From Bdellovibrio sp. (lineage in GTDB: Bacteria > Bdellovibrionota > Bdellovibrionia > Bdellovibrionales > Bdellovibrionaceae), in NCBI GenBank assembly GCA_003176075.1, contig PSRN01000009.1, positions 1-7,292 on the forward strand: DNA of 7,292 nucleotides. Direction: 5' to 3'. The notes under the pieces were generated by a model. It did no database searches. It was not told the DNA's origin and saw only the letters and a list, made by a program, of their open reading frames with translations. A program made the position numbers and the translations under genes. Positions 5,399-7,292 of the stretch are shown one piece after another (position 1 is the stretch's first letter; the number at the start of each line of letters is the position of its first letter).

Positions 5399-6364
5399 AT
5401 GCCATTCGCGATCTTGTTCCCGGGTCAAGGAAGCCAACAACCAGGCATGGGAAAGTTCTTGATTGATGAGTTTGCGGAAGCCCGATTGGTGTTCGAGGAG
5501 GCTTCTGACTTTCTTGGTTTTGATATTAAACGATTATGTTTCGAGGGGTCTGTGGAGGAGCTGGCGCTGACTGAGAATACTCAGCCCTGTCTCTTAACCG
5601 TGTCTATTGCAACCTGGCAAGTCATTAAGAAAAGGTTCAACCCCACAGTTGAGGCTTGTGCTGGCCACTCGGTGGGAGAATACGGCGCCTTGGTCGCCGC
5701 CGGAGTTATTCCCTTTTATCAGGCAGTCCTTGCTGTTCGCACGCGGGGTCAGGCCATGCAATCCGCAGTACCTGTTGGTGAAGGAGGAATGACAGCGCTG
5801 CTGGGGCTCAACGAGGAACAAGCGCAAGAACTTTGCCGGCACGTCGTAAAGAAATCAGGCTTTGCTCCCCTAAGCCCCGCCAATTTCAATTGCCCGGGAC
5901 AAATTGTCCTTAGCGGTTCGCAAAAGGCCCTGCAATGGCTGGTGAATGGAGTGAAAGCCGAAGATTTATGGCCAGAATCCCCTCCTCGAATGAAATTGAT
6001 TCCGCTTTCAGTATCCGCGCCCTTTCACTGCGAACTGATGAAACCGGCCGAAGACAAGATGCGCGAAGTCCTGAACCAGATTAAGTTTCAAGCAACCTCG
6101 TTTCCGGTGATTCAGAACCTCACTGCCAAAGCCGAATCCCAGCCGGAAAATTTGCGAGAGAACCTGATTCAGCAAGTTTCGCGCCCCGTGCAATGGAATA
6201 GGAGCATGAAAACCCTGCAAGAAATGGGGCTCAGCAAGGCTATAGAACTGGGAACTGGCAAGGTGCTTCAAGGACTCCTTAAAAAAATTGACAGCGAATT
6301 CTTCCACGTCTTCAATACCAATTCTTTGGACGACCTTAAAACTATTGAAAAAGCCTGTGACTAA
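5399..6364 (+). CDS. fabD: Malonyl-CoA:ACP transacylase
   Basis: Transfers malonyl from malonyl-CoA to the acyl carrier protein, supplying the two-carbon donor for FabH and the elongating synthases. It has 321 residues, slightly longer than the E. coli enzyme (309), the extra length lying mainly around 178-197 before the catalytic His. The signatures are intact: oxyanion loop FPGQGSQ (7-13), nucleophile Ser91 in GHSVGEY, Arg116 in RTRGQAMQ (binds the malonyl carboxylate) and His210 in SAPFHC. NFNCPGQIVLSG (162-173) and RPVQW near the C-terminus also match the family. A good AGGGAG at 5388-5393 sits five bases before the ATG. The gene is 39 bases after fabH and 36 before fabG, consistent with one operon. 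Confidence 0.97.
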   Translation: MPFAILFPGQGSQQPGMGKFLIDEFAEARLVFEEASDFLGFDIKRLCFEGSVEELALTENTQPCLLTVSIATWQVIKKRFNPTVEACAGHSVGEYGALVAAGVIPFYQAVLAVRTRGQAMQSAVPVGEGGMTALLGLNEEQAQELCRHVVKKSGFAPLSPANFNCPGQIVLSGSQKALQWLVNGVKAEDLWPESPPRMKLIPLSVSAPFHCELMKPAEDKMREVLNQIKFQATSFPVIQNLTAKAESQPENLRENLIQQVSRPVQWNRSMKTLQEMGLSKAIELGTGKVLQGLLKKIDSEFFHVFNTNSLDDLKTIEKACD

Positions 6365-6400
6365 AGACAATTTGTCCTGGGCCATGGAGAAACAGCGGAA

Positions 6401-7147
6401 GTGAAAAACAGCCTCACTGGACAAAAGATTGTAATCACCGGTGCCAGTCGGGGCATCGGTGCGGCCATTGCCGAGGATTTGGCGACCCGCGGATCTGAAC
6501 TGGCGTTGGGGTATTCAACGAATGAAGAGGCCGCTCAAAAGCTGCTGGCTCGTCTTCCCGGCCAAGGGCATTTCATTTTCAAGATCAACCTGGCTACAGA
6601 GGCCAGTGTCGAAGAGGCGTTGGGATTTGTCTTTTCCCGCTGGGAGCGCTTTGAGGGTTTGGTGAATAATGCCGGCATCACCCGGGATAATCTTCTTCTG
6701 CGCATGAAGACTGAGGATTTTGACCAAGTCATACAAACCAATTTGCGCGGCACCTTTTTGGTGACTCGTTATTGTTTAAAAATGTTTTTAAAAGCCCGTC
6801 GCGGCGCCATTGTGAATGTTTCAAGCGTGATCGGACACACGGGAAACGCGGGTCAGGCCAATTATGCCGCCAGTAAGGCAGGCCTGGAGGCCTTTTCCAG
6901 GTCGGTAGCGCTTGAGGTCGCCTCCCGCGGCATTCGTGTGAATTGCGTTGCCCCCGGGTTTATTTCCACGGACATGACGGAAAACCTCCCGGAAGAGGTA
7001 AAAAAGGAAATACTGGAAAAAATCCCCCTCGGTCGAATTGCCGAGGCCAGGGAAGTCGCTTCGACCGTGGCTTTCCTCCTGAGCGAGGAGGCCAGTTATG
7101 TGACGGGACATACTTTGGCGGTCAATGGCGGACTTGTAATGTCGTAA
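6401..7147 (+). CDS. fabG: 3-oxoacyl-ACP reductase
   Basis: NADPH-dependent reductase of the short-chain dehydrogenase superfamily that converts 3-oxoacyl-ACP to 3-hydroxyacyl-ACP. It has 248 residues, the usual length. The Rossmann glycine motif is TGASRGIG (13-20), the NNAG motif is at 89-92 (LVNNAGITRDNLLLRM), and the catalytic tetrad is complete: Asn114, Ser142, Tyr155 and Lys159 (YAASK). VNCVAPGFISTDMT (180-193) and the VTGHTLAVNGG end (234-244) are standard for FabG. The start is taken as GTG 6401, giving VKNSLTGQKIVITG; the best upstream match, GGAG at 6386-6389, is 11 bases away, which is long. A 6-codon ORF (6384-6404) ends with its TGA overlapping this GTG and may deliver ribosomes to it. 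Position in the fab cluster supports FabG over other short-chain dehydrogenases. Confidence 0.96.
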   Translation: MKNSLTGQKIVITGASRGIGAAIAEDLATRGSELALGYSTNEEAAQKLLARLPGQGHFIFKINLATEASVEEALGFVFSRWERFEGLVNNAGITRDNLLLRMKTEDFDQVIQTNLRGTFLVTRYCLKMFLKARRGAIVNVSSVIGHTGNAGQANYAASKAGLEAFSRSVALEVASRGIRVNCVAPGFISTDMTENLPEEVKKEILEKIPLGRIAEAREVASTVAFLLSEEASYVTGHTLAVNGGLVMS

Positions 7148-7154
7148 ATAGTTG

Positions 7155-7180
7155 AACGGATAGACCAATAATAACGGATA
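7155..7180. repeat. Direct repeat AACGGATA x2 in the acpP leader region
   Basis: AACGGATA occurs at 7155-7162 and again at 7173-7180, an 18-base period, in the AT-rich 100-base gap between fabG and acpP. Two sites about two helical turns apart can be bound on one face of the DNA, so this could be an operator, but no known regulator motif is recognised. A weak promoter-like pair overlaps it: TTGAAC at 7152-7157 and GATAAA at 7177-7182, with a long 19-base spacer. Confidence 0.35.
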
Positions 7181-7247
7181 AATAGTGAGTGATAAACAAT
7201 AGAAGGAGCTCATTACAATTATGGAACTGCAAACCGGAGGATCAAAT

Positions 7248-7292
7248 ATGGCACTCAACCCGAAAATCAAAGACATTATCGTCGAGCAACTG
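7248..7292 (+). CDS. acpP: Acyl carrier protein (N-terminal 15 residues, cut by window edge)
   Basis: Carries the growing acyl chain on a phosphopantetheine arm and is the partner of all three fab enzymes upstream. Only MALNPKIKDIIVEQL is in the window, matching the first helix of ACP, where IIVEQL is nearly invariant; the modified Ser lies beyond the edge. The start at 7248 has GGAGG at 7236-7240 seven bases upstream. An in-frame ATG at 7221 would add nine residues (MELQTGGSN); it has its own AAGGAG at 7203-7208, but 12 bases away, and the extra residues are unlike ACP. The 100-base AT-rich gap after fabG suggests a separate promoter for high ACP expression, as is common. Confidence 0.9.
   Translation, partial: MALNPKIKDIIVEQL

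Noticed and set aside
6821..7276. 151-codon minus-strand open frame over the end of fabG
   Set aside because: Antisense to the conserved catalytic end of fabG and lacking any recognisable motif.

Overview
The window looks like ordinary chromosome from a Gram-negative bacterium of roughly 50% GC. The order yceD-rpmF-fabH-fabD-fabG-acpP is the classic proteobacterial lipid cluster. The style of the genes (TTG and GTG starts, 4-base stop/start overlaps, a signal-peptide-bearing HEAT-like protein) would suit a deltaproteobacterial or Bdellovibrionota-type organism. That placement is inference; no marker here fixes the taxon. I see no mobile element, CRISPR array, rRNA or tRNA.

Region 1 (1-2168, + strand) is the end of an ABC import operon: the C-terminal part of the ATPase (cut by the window edge), a membrane permease and a periplasmic NMT1/THI5-like binding protein. 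Each junction is a 4-base stop/start overlap, so the three are translationally coupled. The family handles small organic solutes (pyrimidine precursors of thiamine, riboflavin, sulfonates, nitrate); the substrate is not decidable here, though the C-terminal part of the binding protein leans towards the ThiY/RibY side. A 50-codon ORF with a signal peptide (2180-2332) follows 11 bases later and may be a small secreted peptide or the stump of a decayed gene.

Region 2 (2333-3406) has one solitary minus-strand gene (2427-3194) for an exported, mostly helical protein with a HEAT-like patch. Between it and the preceding operon are a 9-bp tandem duplication and a short palindrome. To its right, a 212-base divergent intergenic stretch holds a good sigma70-type promoter reading right, placed so close to yceD that the transcript would be leaderless.

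Region 3 (3407-7292, + strand) is yceD, rpmF (ribosomal protein L32), fabH, fabD, fabG and the first 15 codons of acpP. FabH starts fatty-acid synthesis by condensing acetyl-CoA with malonyl-ACP, FabD supplies malonyl-ACP, FabG performs the first reduction of each cycle, and ACP carries the chain. All catalytic residues are intact. plsX, usually between rpmF and fabH, is missing: rpmF and fabH are 4 bases apart. The 206 bases between yceD and rpmF and the 100 bases between fabG and acpP hold the least explained sequence.

I found no convincing undescribed system. The points most worth a second look are the apparently leaderless yceD promoter, the open frame fused upstream of rpmF, the plsX-less cluster and the small secreted ORF after the transporter.
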